41,594 bases of DNA from JAICJR01 sp036555755 (GCA_036555755.1 DATBKS010000044.1:1-41594); one strand, 5' to 3'. Shown: positions 7,520 to 15,448, counted from the stretch's first letter. Made by a program: numbers and translations. The notes: generated by a model from the sequence alone, not told the origin.

Positions 7520-8164
7520 CTAGTCCACCAGGCCGGCCCGGTGGGCGAGCACCACCGCCTGCACGCGATCGCGCAGGCCGAGCTTCTGGAGGATGCGGGT
7601 GACGTGCGTCTTGACGGTGGTCTCGCTGATGAAGAGCTCCTGCCCGATCTCGGCGTTTGAGAGGCCGCCGGCGATCAGCCGGAAGACCTCCTGTTCGCGC
7701 TCGGTCAGCTCGTCGTAGGCCTCGGGCGCGGCCGAGTGCGTGCCGTGGGCGAAGCGCTTGATCACGCGCTTCGTGACGGCGGGGGAGAGCAGGGCGTCGC
7801 CGCGGGCAACGGTGCGGATCGCCGCGAGCAGCTGCTCCGGCGGATCGTCTTTGAGGACGAAACCGCTGGCCCCCGCGCCGAGCGCCTCGTAGACGTACTC
7901 GTCGAGGTCGAAGGTGGTGAGGATGAGCACGCGCGCCTCGGGATCGGCGGCGAGGATCTGGCGGGTGGCCTCGAGTCCGTCGAGCTCGGGCATGCGGATG
8001 TCCATCAGCACGACCGTCGGCTGAAAGCGCGCGGCCTTGCTCACGGCCTCGGCGCCGTTGTCCGCCTCAGCCACCACGTCGATGTCCTCCTCGCCGCCGA
8101 GCAGCATGCGGAAGCCGGCGCGAACCATCGACTGGTCGTCGGCCACGAGTACGCGGATGCTCAT
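7520..8164 (-). CDS. NarL/LuxR-family response regulator
   Basis: The 214-residue protein has a receiver domain with acidic pair D9/D10, phosphoacceptor D55 (VVLMDIRMPE) and the conserved lysine in FVLKDDPPE. A C-terminal LuxR-type helix-turn-helix follows (LTEREQEVFRLIAGGLSNAEIGQELFISETTVKTHVTRILQKL). It is the DNA-binding output of the two-component system formed with the kinase at 8161-9324; the ATG at 8164 overlaps the kinase stop by 4 bp, so the pair is co-translated. The palindrome at 9358-9375 next to the kinase promoter is a candidate binding site. Confidence 0.95.
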   Translation of the reverse strand: MSIRVLVADDQSMVRAGFRMLLGGEEDIDVVAEADNGAEAVSKAARFQPTVVLMDIRMPELDGLEATRQILAADPEARVLILTTFDLDEYVYEALGAGASGFVLKDDPPEQLLAAIRTVARGDALLSPAVTKRVIKRFAHGTHSAAPEAYDELTEREQEVFRLIAGGLSNAEIGQELFISETTVKTHVTRILQKLGLRDRVQAVVLAHRAGLVD

Positions 8165-9324
8165 CGCCGGCCGCCGCTCAGCGGGAGCCGGGTGCTGAGC
8201 ACGAACCCGTGCCCGTTAGCGCTGCCCGCGCTCATCTCGCCGCCGTAGATCTTCACGCGCTCGCGGATGCCGACAAGCCCGTGTCCGAGGCCGTCGCCCG
8301 CGCCGCTGCCGGCGCCGTCGTCGCGCACCTCGATCCGTAGCTCGGTTGGCGCGTAGCCGATCGTCACATCCGCCTGGCTGGCGCGCGCGTGCTTCAGCGC
8401 ATTGGTCAGACCCTCCTGGACGATGCGGTAGGCGGACAGTTCGATCGCGCGCGGCAGCGGGACCGGATCGCCCTCCACGTGCAGCTCGACCGGCAGGCCG
8501 GCGCGACGGACTTCGTCCAAGAGCATGTCGACCTCGTCGAGGCTCGGCTGCGGCGCGAGCTCGAGGTCCTCGCCGTCCTCGCGCATCGCGCCGAGCAGAT
8601 GGCGCATCTCGGCGAGCGCGTTGCGGCCCGCCCGCTCAACGCCCTCGAGCGCCTCGCGATCCTGCTCGTCCTCCGCGGGGAGCTTGTGGCGGACCGCTCC
8701 CACCTGCAGCACCATCACGCTCACCGCGTGCGCCACGACGTCGTGCAGCTCGCGCGCGATCCGGGCCCGCTCCTCGGCCACCGCGATGCGGGTGGCAGCG
8801 TCACGTTCGCGTTCCGCCTGGGCGGCGCGCAGCTCCGCGGCCTCCGCCTGTTCCGCCCGCTCGCGCAGCGCAAAGCCGGCGAGCCACGCGATCGCGAACA
8901 CGCCCGGGATGAAGACGTAGTCGCCGGTGGCGTGGGCCGGATTGTTGTAGACGATGATCGCCGCGCCGCCGATCACGACGGCGAGACCGAGCCGCCCCTG
9001 ACGCTCGTCGCGCAGGTTGCCGAGCAGCCAAGCCGACACCAGTCCGGCGGCGTACACGCTCACCGTGAACACCATCAGCCGCCCGTCGACGAACGACGCG
9101 CCGGCGGCAATCAGCCACAGGGACGCGGGCGCCGCGAAGGGGAAGCGGCGCCGCCACAGCAGCGGGAGGATCACGGCGGCGACCACCGGCACCGCGAACC
9201 AGTGGCTGCTTGTCGGAGCGTCCGACGAGTCGCGGAACGCCACCTCGAGCGAGGCCTCGACCGCCGCGGCGACGATCAGGACGTCCAGTCCGTACCTGCG
9301 AGCGAGGGGCCAGATTCTGCTCAC
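8161..9324 (-). CDS. Membrane sensor histidine kinase (HisKA_3 type)
   Basis: The 387-residue protein starts at GTG 9324. About four to five hydrophobic segments occupy residues 12-150, with little extracytoplasmic sequence, as in intramembrane-sensing kinases. A coiled-coil linker leads to the HisKA_3 dimerisation motif EERARIARELHDVVAHAVSVM with phosphoacceptor H194. The HATPase domain shows the N box (YRIVQEGLTNALKHA) and the Gly-rich box (DDGAGSG, GHGLVGIRERV). It phosphorylates the response regulator encoded immediately downstream. A TANNNT hexamer (TACGTT, 9331-9336 on the minus strand) ends 6 nt before the GTG and no ribosome binding site is seen, so the message is probably leaderless. 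The stimulus is unknown. Confidence 0.93.
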   Translation of the reverse strand: MSRIWPLARRYGLDVLIVAAAVEASLEVAFRDSSDAPTSSHWFAVPVVAAVILPLLWRRRFPFAAPASLWLIAAGASFVDGRLMVFTVSVYAAGLVSAWLLGNLRDERQGRLGLAVVIGGAAIIVYNNPAHATGDYVFIPGVFAIAWLAGFALRERAEQAEAAELRAAQAERERDAATRIAVAEERARIARELHDVVAHAVSVMVLQVGAVRHKLPAEDEQDREALEGVERAGRNALAEMRHLLGAMREDGEDLELAPQPSLDEVDMLLDEVRRAGLPVELHVEGDPVPLPRAIELSAYRIVQEGLTNALKHARASQADVTIGYAPTELRIEVRDDGAGSGAGDGLGHGLVGIRERVKIYGGEMSAGSANGHGFVLSTRLPLSGGRR

Positions 9325-9357
9325 GAGCTGAACGTACCCCAGCCACCGAGCGGCCGC

Positions 9358-9375
9358 GTCCTACTCAGGTAGGAC
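9358..9375. promoter_or_regulatory. Perfect 7-bp inverted repeat, candidate response-regulator operator
   Basis: GTCCTAC-TCAG-GTAGGAC lies in the divergent region between the kinase (start 9324) and the hydrolase (start 9483). Relative to the kinase -10 hexamer at 9331-9336 it abuts the expected -35 position, where an activating NarL-type regulator would bind. It lies about 67 bp upstream of the putative hydrolase -10 (TAGCGT, 9443-9448). Binding by the adjacent regulator is an inference from position and symmetry. Confidence 0.5.
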
Positions 9376-9482
9376 TTCGAATCGTCGGCTGGGACGAGGC
9401 CGGTCGGGCCTTCGCGACGACGACCTGCGGCCGGCGCGAACTTAGCGTCGCTCCCATGGACTCCTCCACGAAAGGAAGGCTC

Positions 9483-11525
9483 ATGGAAGCCTCGCCAAAC
9501 AAGCCGTTCGGCCCGGCGCGCATCGTCGCGCTGGCGCTCATCGCGCTGGCGGTGTCGGGACTCGCGTTCCTGCACTTCTCGCACCAGTCGAGCTCGGTGT
9601 CCGTGCCCGCGGGCGCGCACGCCGGCCAGCTGACGATGCATCACTGCACCTACAACACCGAGAGCGGCAAGTACGCCGCGGACTGCGGCACGCTCGTCGT
9701 CCGTGAGAACCGCCACGACGCGAATTCGCGGCTGATCGCGCTTCCCGTGACTCGCATCAAGGCGCACTCCGCGCACCCCGGGCCGCCGATCTTCCGGCTC
9801 GAGGGCGGACCCGGCATCACGAACATGAAGTTCGCGAACGCGAGCCGCTTCACGGACAACCACGACGTAGTGCTTGTGGGCTACCGCGGCGTCGACGGGT
9901 CGTCGAAGCTCCAGTGCCCCGAGGTCACCTCGGCGCTCGAGCACTCCGGCGACTTCCTCGGGCAGAAGTCGTTCGACTCGTACTCGAACGCCTTCCGCGA
10001 CTGCGCGACCAGGCTGCGGGCGGACGGCGTCGACCTTGCCGGCTACTCGCTGCCCCAGCGTGTCGACGACCTCGAGGCCGCGCGCCAGGCGCTCGGCTAC
10101 GGGCGCATCGACCTGCTGAGCGAGAGCGCCGGCACGCGCACGGCGATGATCTACGCCTGGCGCTACCCGCAGAGCATCAACCGCTCGGTGATGGTCGGCG
10201 TGAACCCGCCCGGTCACTTCGTCTACAACACGGAGACGACCGACAGGCAGATCCGCCAGTTCTCCGCGCTCTGCGCGCAGGACCCCAACTGCCACGGCAA
10301 GACCGACGACCTCGCCGCGACGATCAAGGACGAGGCGCGGAACATCCCCGACCGCTGGGCGTTCCTCCCGATCAAGAAGGGCAACGTTCGGATCGCGTCC
10401 TTCTTCGGGCTGATGGACTCCACCTCCGCGGCGGGGCCGATCTCGGCGCCGATGACGCTGAACTCGTGGATCTCGGCCTCGAAGGGCGACGCGAGCGGCC
10501 TCTGGTTCCAGTCGCTGATGGCCGACCTCGTCTTCCCCAAGGCGTTCGTGTGGGGCGACTCGGCGTCGGTCGGTCGGACAGATGCCGACACGGCAGCCCG
10601 CCTCTATGCGTCGAAGCCGGACGGCGGCTCGATCCTCGGGAACCCGGCCAGCGATTTCGTCTGGGCCGGCGGCCAGCTGACGGGCGCGTGGCCCGCCAAC
10701 CCGGACGAGAACGAGTACGACCGCGTACGGGACTCCGCGGTGCCGACGCTCATGGTCGACGGAACTCTGGACGTCGCCACGGCGCCCGAGAACGCGACCA
10801 AGGAGCTGCTCCCGCATCTGTCGAACGGCCACCAGGTGCTGCTGCCCGGGCTCGGTCACACGACCGACTTCTGGGACTACCAGCCGGCAGCGAGCAGCCG
10901 CTTGATCAACACCTACCTCGACACCGGCAAGGTCGACGAGTCGCTCTACAAGTTCAAGCGCGTCGACTTCAGCCCGGGCGGATCGCAGGGCATGTTCGCG
11001 AAGATCGTCCTTCTCGTGATGGTCGTCTTCGCGGCGCTGCTCGTGCTGTCGATGCTGTGGCTGCCGTTGCGTGCCCACGCCGGCGGCGGCTTCGATCGCA
11101 AGGCCAGCGCTGCGCTGCGGACGCTGTACCCGCTCGTGCTCGGCCTGGGGGGATGGTTCGCCGGCGCGATCGTCGTCCTGACGGCCTCCCTGCGCGTGCC
11201 GCTCGACGGCGAGCTGTTCGCCGTCGGAACGATCGGCGTGCCGGTCGGGCTCGGGATCTACTGGGCGTGGGTGAACCGCGACCAGTCGTCCCGCACCAAG
11301 ACCGCCGGCCTCGTGGCGGCGCTGGGCGGCGCGCTGATCGGCGCCTGGGTCGGGTTCCATGTGATCGCTGGCCTGATGGCTGTGCTTACGACGATCGTCG
11401 GCGCGGCGGTCGGCGCGAACCTGATCCTGCTGGCGCTCGACATCACGCGCGATCGCACGGCTCGGCAGGTGGCGGCCGCACCCGCGCGACCCGCCCTGAC
11501 GGGCTCACCCGAACTGATCGGGTGA
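9483..11525 (+). CDS. Alpha/beta-hydrolase (TAP/proline-iminopeptidase-like) fused to a C-terminal membrane domain
   Basis: The product has 680 residues. ATG 9483 is chosen because AAAGGAAGG ends 4 nt before it; an in-frame ATG at 9456 lacks such a site. The N-terminus has one hydrophobic anchor (residues 13-31), then an extracytoplasmic alpha/beta-hydrolase domain: oxyanion-region FRLEGGPG (105-111), VLVGYRGVDGSS, nucleophile motif SESAG with S215, acid D430 (VDGTLDV) and base H459 (GLGHTTDF). This layout matches secreted tripeptidyl/proline aminopeptidases. The nucleophile elbow is S-x-S-x-G rather than G-x-S-x-G. From about residue 500, four to five hydrophobic segments form a C-terminal membrane domain uncommon in the family. 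The gene is divergent from the kinase operon and may be its target. Substrate unknown. Confidence 0.85.
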   Translation: MEASPNKPFGPARIVALALIALAVSGLAFLHFSHQSSSVSVPAGAHAGQLTMHHCTYNTESGKYAADCGTLVVRENRHDANSRLIALPVTRIKAHSAHPGPPIFRLEGGPGITNMKFANASRFTDNHDVVLVGYRGVDGSSKLQCPEVTSALEHSGDFLGQKSFDSYSNAFRDCATRLRADGVDLAGYSLPQRVDDLEAARQALGYGRIDLLSESAGTRTAMIYAWRYPQSINRSVMVGVNPPGHFVYNTETTDRQIRQFSALCAQDPNCHGKTDDLAATIKDEARNIPDRWAFLPIKKGNVRIASFFGLMDSTSAAGPISAPMTLNSWISASKGDASGLWFQSLMADLVFPKAFVWGDSASVGRTDADTAARLYASKPDGGSILGNPASDFVWAGGQLTGAWPANPDENEYDRVRDSAVPTLMVDGTLDVATAPENATKELLPHLSNGHQVLLPGLGHTTDFWDYQPAASSRLINTYLDTGKVDESLYKFKRVDFSPGGSQGMFAKIVLLVMVVFAALLVLSMLWLPLRAHAGGGFDRKASAALRTLYPLVLGLGGWFAGAIVVLTASLRVPLDGELFAVGTIGVPVGLGIYWAWVNRDQSSRTKTAGLVAALGGALIGAWVGFHVIAGLMAVLTTIVGAAVGANLILLALDITRDRTARQVAAAPARPALTGSPELIG

Positions 11526-11531
11526 CGAGAA

Positions 11532-11621
11532 TCGGCCTCTTGGGTTAAGTCAGAACTCTGACACGCCGATAGAGGCCGAGGTCCGGTTGGTGGCCGTTCC
11601 ACAACCTCCTCCGTGGAACGG
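11532..11621. terminator. Two hairpins in a convergent gap (candidate bidirectional terminator)
   Basis: The 96-bp gap between the hydrolase and LysR stops holds two structures. One pairs TCGGCCTCT (11532-11540) with AGAGGCCGA (11571-11579) around an inner GTCAG-AACT-CTGAC hairpin. The other pairs CCGTTCCAC (11594-11602) with GTGGAACGG (11613-11621) around a 10-nt loop that reads AACCTCCTCC on the plus strand. Neither has a T-run. Confidence 0.55.
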
Positions 11622-12548
11622 TCACCGCCGGGTTTCGTACGTCCGCGAGGCCGACACGAGCGCCTCCACCATCGCAGGCGCCGCCGGCAGGCGGCGGTTC
11701 GCAGGCTGCAGGCACCACAGGTCGCGCCCCGGCGGCGTCTGGGGCAGCTGGCGCACCGTCACTCCGGGGTGCGGCTGCGCGAGGTTGAGCCCCGGGAGCA
11801 GGGCCACCGCCAGCCCGGCGGCGATCAGCGGCTGGGCCATCGCCACGTCGCGTGTCGGGTAGTCGATTCGCGGGTCGAAGCCCCCATGCTCGCGGCAGTA
11901 CTCCTGGAGCAGCCTCGTCGCGTGGGTGTCGGTCGGCGGTGAACACCAGCTCGCGTCGGAAAGGTCCGCGACCTTGAGGCGCCCCTTGCGGGCCAGGGGG
12001 CTCGCGGCGGGCACGGCAAGCGTCCAGCCGTCGTGGCCGAGGTGGGTGCTGATCAGACGGTCGTCCGGATCGGCGGCCGGGTCGCCCGGCTCAAACTGGT
12101 AGGTCACCGCGACGTCGACCTCGCCCGCGCGCAGCGCCCGCAGCGCGGCGGGCGGATCGAGCTGCTCGACCTCGAGCTTGACGCGTGGGTGCGAGCGGGC
12201 GAACTCCGCGACGGCGGGAGGAAGGAAGCTCGACCACGCCGTGTAGAAGCCGGCGAGCCGGAGCACGCCGGCATCGCCACTGGACAGCGCCGCGAGCTCG
12301 CTCTCGATCGCCGCGGCCTGGCCGAGCAGCGCCTCGGCGTGGGCGAGGACCGCCTCGCCGGCGGGCGTGACGCCGACCGGACGGCTCGAGCGGTCGAGCA
12401 GCGTGACGCCGAGCTCCCGCTCGAGCACCGCCACTCCCTCGGAGACGCTCGACTGCGTGTAGGACAGATCGAATGCGGCTGCCGAGAAGGACCGGCGCGT
12501 CGCGACTGCGTGGAACATCTCGAGGCGGCGCAGATCGATCATCGGCAT
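11622..12548 (-). CDS. LysR-family transcriptional regulator
   Basis: The 308-residue protein begins MPMIDLRRLEMFHAVATRRSFS, the standard LysR winged helix, with the recognition helix near AAAFDLSYTQSSVSEGVAVLERELG. An effector-binding domain follows (VLRLAGFYTAWSSFLPPAVAEFARSHP, VAVALLPGLNL). The frame stays open far upstream, but that part overlaps the cupin gene antisense, so the start is placed at 12548 (ATG at 12542 is the alternative). A TACAAT -10 hexamer (12554-12559 on the minus strand) ends 5 nt before the start. It is divergent from the cupin gene, the usual LysR target arrangement. The effector is unknown. Confidence 0.92.
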   Translation of the reverse strand: MPMIDLRRLEMFHAVATRRSFSAAAFDLSYTQSSVSEGVAVLERELGVTLLDRSSRPVGVTPAGEAVLAHAEALLGQAAAIESELAALSSGDAGVLRLAGFYTAWSSFLPPAVAEFARSHPRVKLEVEQLDPPAALRALRAGEVDVAVTYQFEPGDPAADPDDRLISTHLGHDGWTLAVPAASPLARKGRLKVADLSDASWCSPPTDTHATRLLQEYCREHGGFDPRIDYPTRDVAMAQPLIAAGLAVALLPGLNLAQPHPGVTVRQLPQTPPGRDLWCLQPANRRLPAAPAMVEALVSASRTYETRR

Positions 12549-12555
12549 AGCCGAT
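12541..12555. promoter_or_regulatory. 15-bp palindrome over the LysR start codon
   Basis: ATCGGC-ATA-GCCGAT forms a perfect inverted repeat covering the LysR start codon and part of its -10 hexamer; a further half-site GCCGAT lies at 12580-12585 toward the divergent cupin gene. A bound protein here would block the LysR promoter, which fits the common autorepression of LysR genes. The binding partner is inferred. Confidence 0.45.
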
Positions 12556-12611
12556 TGTATCTTCACCAGTTCCAGTTGTGCCGATATCTCACCCGGGCGA
12601 CCATGCGAGCC

Positions 12612-13061
12612 ATGAACGACACCACCACCACATCCCAGTCCGCCGCCGAGCTGATGTTCATCGGCTCGCGCTGCCGCGTCCTCGCCGACGCCCAGAGCAC
12701 CGACGGCCGCTACGGCCTCGTCGAGATGATCGAGGTGCCGGCCGGCGACATGCCGCCGCTCCACGCTCACCGCAACGAGGACGAGGGCTTCCTGCTCCTC
12801 GAGGGCGAGCTGTCGCTGTTCCTGCCCGGGCGCGAGATCGCCCTCAAGCCCGGCGAGTTCGTCCTGGCGCCGCGTGGGATCCCGCACGCCTACCAGGTGG
12901 GCGACGCCCCCGCGCGCTACCTCGTCGTGTCGCTTCCCTGCGGCTTCGAGGAGTTCGTGCGCGACGTCGCCGCTCTCGACGAGCTCACGCCCGACTCGCT
13001 CGCCGCGACCGCCGGCGAGCACGACATCGAGATCCTCGGGCCTCCCGGCACTCTGCCCTAG
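12612..13061 (+). CDS. Cupin-domain protein
   Basis: The 149-residue protein starts at ATG 12612 (ATG 12603, in frame, is an alternative). It is a single-domain cupin: motif 1 HAHRNEDEGFLLLEGELSLFLPG carries the metal ligands His-x-His, a Glu, and motif 2 (KPGEFVLAPRGIPHAYQ) supplies the second His. Single-domain cupins of this kind include dioxygenases, isomerases and sensors; the substrate is not evident. It is divergent from the LysR gene, probably its regulator. Its TAG stop shares the palindrome CTAG with the stop of the convergent reductase gene, so the two reading frames overlap by 4 bp. Confidence 0.9.
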   Translation: MNDTTTTSQSAAELMFIGSRCRVLADAQSTDGRYGLVEMIEVPAGDMPPLHAHRNEDEGFLLLEGELSLFLPGREIALKPGEFVLAPRGIPHAYQVGDAPARYLVVSLPCGFEEFVRDVAALDELTPDSLAATAGEHDIEILGPPGTLP

Positions 13062-13660
13062 GCGAAGGAGCCGTACTTGATCTCGGCACCGGTCCGGTAG
13101 TCGGCGATGATCACCCCGCTGGAGGAGACCTGCGAGTTGACGAGCTCCAGGCCCTCCGGCACGGTGCCCCCGTCGAACAGTCGCTTGCCCTTGCCGAGCA
13201 CGAGCGGGTAGATCTTCAGCCGGAACTCGTCGATCAGCTCGTGCTCGAGCAGCGTCTGGATGAGACCGCCGCTGCCGTGCACCTGCAGCTCGGGGCCGTC
13301 CTCGTCCTTGAGCGCACGGATCCCGGCGGGCACGTCGCCCTCGATCAGCCGCGAGTTCTGCCATTCGAACTCGGTGAGTGTGGTCGAGGCGATGTGCTTC
13401 GTCGCGTTGTTGAGCACGTCGGCGCCGGGGTTATCGGTCGTCGGCCAGAAGCCCGCGAAGATCTCATAGGTCTTGCGGCCAAGCACGAGGTCGAACGGCT
13501 TCGACATCGCTTCGTCCATGGACGCGTCGATCTCGTCGTCCCAGTAGCCGGCGGACCAGCCGCCGTGCTCGAAGCCACTCTCCGGATCCTCCTCCGGGCC
13601 GCCCGGCGCCTGCATGACGCCGTCGAGGGTCAGGAAGCTGAAGACGATGAGCTTGCGCAT
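13058..13660 (-). CDS. RibD C-terminal / dihydrofolate reductase-like protein
   Basis: The 200-residue protein begins MRKLIVFSFLTLDGVMQAPGGP and contains DLVLGRKTYEIFAGFWP, then GSGGLIQTLLEHELIDEFRLKIYPLVLGKGKRLF, the hallmark motifs of stand-alone RibD_C (DHFR-fold) reductases. These bind NADPH and reduce small ring substrates; the true substrate of this subgroup is usually unknown, so it should not be called folA. The start at 13660 has a GAGAAAGGA ribosome binding site. It converges on the cupin gene with a 4-bp overlap of stop codons. Confidence 0.92.
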   Translation of the reverse strand: MRKLIVFSFLTLDGVMQAPGGPEEDPESGFEHGGWSAGYWDDEIDASMDEAMSKPFDLVLGRKTYEIFAGFWPTTDNPGADVLNNATKHIASTTLTEFEWQNSRLIEGDVPAGIRALKDEDGPELQVHGSGGLIQTLLEHELIDEFRLKIYPLVLGKGKRLFDGGTVPEGLELVNSQVSSSGVIIADYRTGAEIKYGSFA

Positions 13661-13720
13661 TGGGGGATCCTTTCTCCGGGTTCGCTCTAACGACCGCCGG
13701 CAAGCAGCGAACTCATCGGC

Positions 13721-14107
13721 ATGAAGCAGTCAACCGCCAGACGAGTCGCTCACTTCAACAAGCGTTTCACCAACCGCGTGACCGGCCCACTCGTGCCGCA
13801 CCTCCCCGGCTTCGGCCTCGTGAAGCACGTCGGCCGCAAGTCGGGCCGCACCTACGAGACGCCCGTCAACGCCTTCAAGCGAGGCGACGGCTTCGTCTTC
13901 GCCCTCGTCTACGGCGCCGAGGCCCAGTGGGTCCGCAACGTGATCGCTGCCGGCGGCTGCGAGCTCGTTCACCGGGGACACACCTACCGGCTGACGAACC
14001 CGGACATCGTGCACGACGAGACCCGCAACATGGTCCCCGCCTTCCCACGCCCGATCCTCGGCCTGGTAGGGGTCGCCGACTTCCTCCGGTTGTCGGTGGC
14101 GCCGTAG
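13721..14107 (+). CDS. Ddn-type deazaflavin (F420)-dependent nitroreductase family protein
   Basis: The 128-residue protein shows the split-barrel Ddn pattern: LVKHVGRKSGRTYETPVNAF near residues 33-52, then GDGFVFALVYGAEAQWVRNVIAAGGCELVHRGHTYRL, and a C-terminal FLRLSV. Family members bind coenzyme F420 and reduce quinones, nitro compounds or F420-linked substrates; many are membrane-associated. The gene is divergent from the DHFR-like reductase with a 60-bp gap. F420 use is inferred from the family; no F420 biosynthesis gene is in the window. Confidence 0.9.
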   Translation: MKQSTARRVAHFNKRFTNRVTGPLVPHLPGFGLVKHVGRKSGRTYETPVNAFKRGDGFVFALVYGAEAQWVRNVIAAGGCELVHRGHTYRLTNPDIVHDETRNMVPAFPRPILGLVGVADFLRLSVAP

Positions 14108-14150
14108 ACGGCGGACGGCGGACGGCGGACTGCGGGCCGAAAGGCCCGCA
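14107..14150. repeat. Heptad tandem repeat (GACGGCG) merging into a hairpin
   Basis: Three GACGGCG heptads and one GACTGCG variant run from the last base of the preceding stop codon to 14134. They merge into TGCGGGCC-GAAA-GGCCCGCA (14131-14150), a perfect 8-bp stem with a GNRA tetraloop. No T-run follows, so it is at best a weak terminator. Related heptads occur at 17816-17887 and 23328-23355. Confidence 0.7.
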
Positions 14151-14168
14151 ATATGCGATGTTTCCCAC

Positions 14169-14963
14169 ATGCGCCTGACGGTTCTGGGCAAATCGCCCTC
14201 CTGGCAGGACGCCGGGGGAGCGTGCTCGGGGTATCTCTTGGAGGAGGACGGGGTGACCGTCCTGATCGACTGCGGCAACGGGGTGTTCTCCAAGCTGCGG
14301 CGCTATCGGGACTACACGCGCGTGGACGCGGTGCTCATCTCGCACCTGCACGCGGACCACTTCCTCGACCTCGTCCCGTACTCGTACGCGCTCACCTACG
14401 CGCCGCGCCAGCAGCCCGTGCCGGTGGACCGCTGGCCGGGCACCGAGGCACCCGCCCGCCCGCGCCTGATCGCGCCGCCGCACGCGCGTGAGGTGTTCCG
14501 CCGCGTGGTCGGCTCGTGGGGCAACGAGGAGCTGATCGAGAACGCCTTCGATCTCGAGGAGTACGAGGCCGCCTCCACGCCCGAGGTCGGTCCGTTCCGC
14601 TTCAGCTTCTGCAAGGTGCCGCACTTCCAGGAGACGTTCGCGATCTGCGTGGCCTCGACGAACGGCGGCGGCCGCTTCGTGTTCGGGGCGGACTCGCGCC
14701 CGACCGAGGAGCTCGTGGACTTCGCCCAGGGCGCCGACCTGCTGCTGATCGAGGCCACCCTGCCGCGCCCTGAGCGCGACGGCGAGCGCGGCCACCTCAC
14801 CCCGCGCGAGGCGGGCGAGCACGGCCGCGACTCGGGCGTGGGACGCGTCGTGCTCACCCACATCTCCGACGAGCTCGACCACCTGTGGGCGAGGAAGGAG
14901 GCGGCCTCGGTCTTCGACGGTCCGGTGGACGTCGCCACCGAAGGCGCCGTTTACTCGCTCTGA
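14169..14963 (+). CDS. MBL-fold metallo-hydrolase
   Basis: The 264-residue protein has the metallo-beta-lactamase signature SHLHADH(F)LD near residues 58-66, the motif that binds two metal ions, plus a later aspartate (FGADSRPTEE) and a C-terminal LTHISDELD. The opening MRLTVLGKSPSWQDAGGACSGYLLEEDGVTVLIDCGNG is typical of the RNase Z / cyclic-phosphodiesterase-like subgroup, but a specific substrate cannot be claimed. In actinobacteria such genes often lie near rph and murI, which are absent here. The next gene, hsp20, starts 23 bp downstream behind its own -10 hexamer. Confidence 0.9.
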   Translation: MRLTVLGKSPSWQDAGGACSGYLLEEDGVTVLIDCGNGVFSKLRRYRDYTRVDAVLISHLHADHFLDLVPYSYALTYAPRQQPVPVDRWPGTEAPARPRLIAPPHAREVFRRVVGSWGNEELIENAFDLEEYEAASTPEVGPFRFSFCKVPHFQETFAICVASTNGGGRFVFGADSRPTEELVDFAQGADLLLIEATLPRPERDGERGHLTPREAGEHGRDSGVGRVVLTHISDELDHLWARKEAASVFDGPVDVATEGAVYSL

Positions 14964-14986
14964 GACCGGGTCATTACCCTTCGGAC

Positions 14987-15448
14987 ATGCCCCTAGGACA
15001 TGACCCCTTCGCCAATTTCGAGCGGATGCGCCGCGAGATCGACGAGCTCTTCGGAGACGTGTTCGAGCGCAGCGGCTTCGCCCCGCGGCGCGGCTTCTCG
15101 CCCCGCGTGGACGTCTACTACTGCGGCGACCCTCCCAACGCGGTCGTCAACGTCGACCTCGCCGGCGTCGACATCGACGAGGTCGGCCTGGAGATCCGCG
15201 GGCGCCAGCTGCTCATCAGCGGCGAGCGCGTGACGCAGGAGGCCGAGGGCCGCCTCTACCAGCAGATCGAGATCGAGCAGGGCCCCTTCCGCCGCGTCGT
15301 CGAGCTCGGCGCCGACGTCGACTCAGACCGCGCTCAGGCCACCTACGAGGACGGCGTCCTGCGCATCGACATCCCACTCCTCCGCCAGGACGAGGAGATC
15401 CGGCGCGTGCCGATCGAGGGCAAGCGCCCGGAGGCTGATCTCGAGTGA
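14987..15448 (+). CDS. Hsp20 / alpha-crystallin family small heat shock protein
   Basis: The 153-residue protein has an N-terminal arm (HDPFANFERMRREIDELFGD), an alpha-crystallin domain from about residue 35 (FSPRVDVYYCGDPPNAVVNVDLAGVDIDEVGLEI) and the closing RAQATYEDGVLRIDIPL motif before a short tail. It is an ATP-independent holdase chaperone. A TACCCT hexamer (14975-14980) ends 6 nt before the ATG with no ribosome binding site, so it is probably leaderless. Its TGA overlaps the GTG of lon (GTGA at 15445-15448), putting chaperone and protease in one coupled unit. I saw no HspR/HAIR inverted repeat upstream. Confidence 0.92.
   Translation: MPLGHDPFANFERMRREIDELFGDVFERSGFAPRRGFSPRVDVYYCGDPPNAVVNVDLAGVDIDEVGLEIRGRQLLISGERVTQEAEGRLYQQIEIEQGPFRRVVELGADVDSDRAQATYEDGVLRIDIPLLRQDEEIRRVPIEGKRPEADLE

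Noticed and set aside
9321..11360. 679-residue minus-strand open frame opposite the hydrolase
   Set aside because: Composition is the Arg/Val/Asp-rich mirror of the plus-strand coding sequence, with no recognisable family.
12549..13364. 272-residue N-terminal extension of the LysR frame
   Set aside because: It runs antisense through the cupin gene; the standard LysR start MxxIDLRRLEMF is internal.
14107..14134. CRISPR-like array
   Set aside because: Units are 7 nt with no spacers; it is a simple heptad tandem repeat.
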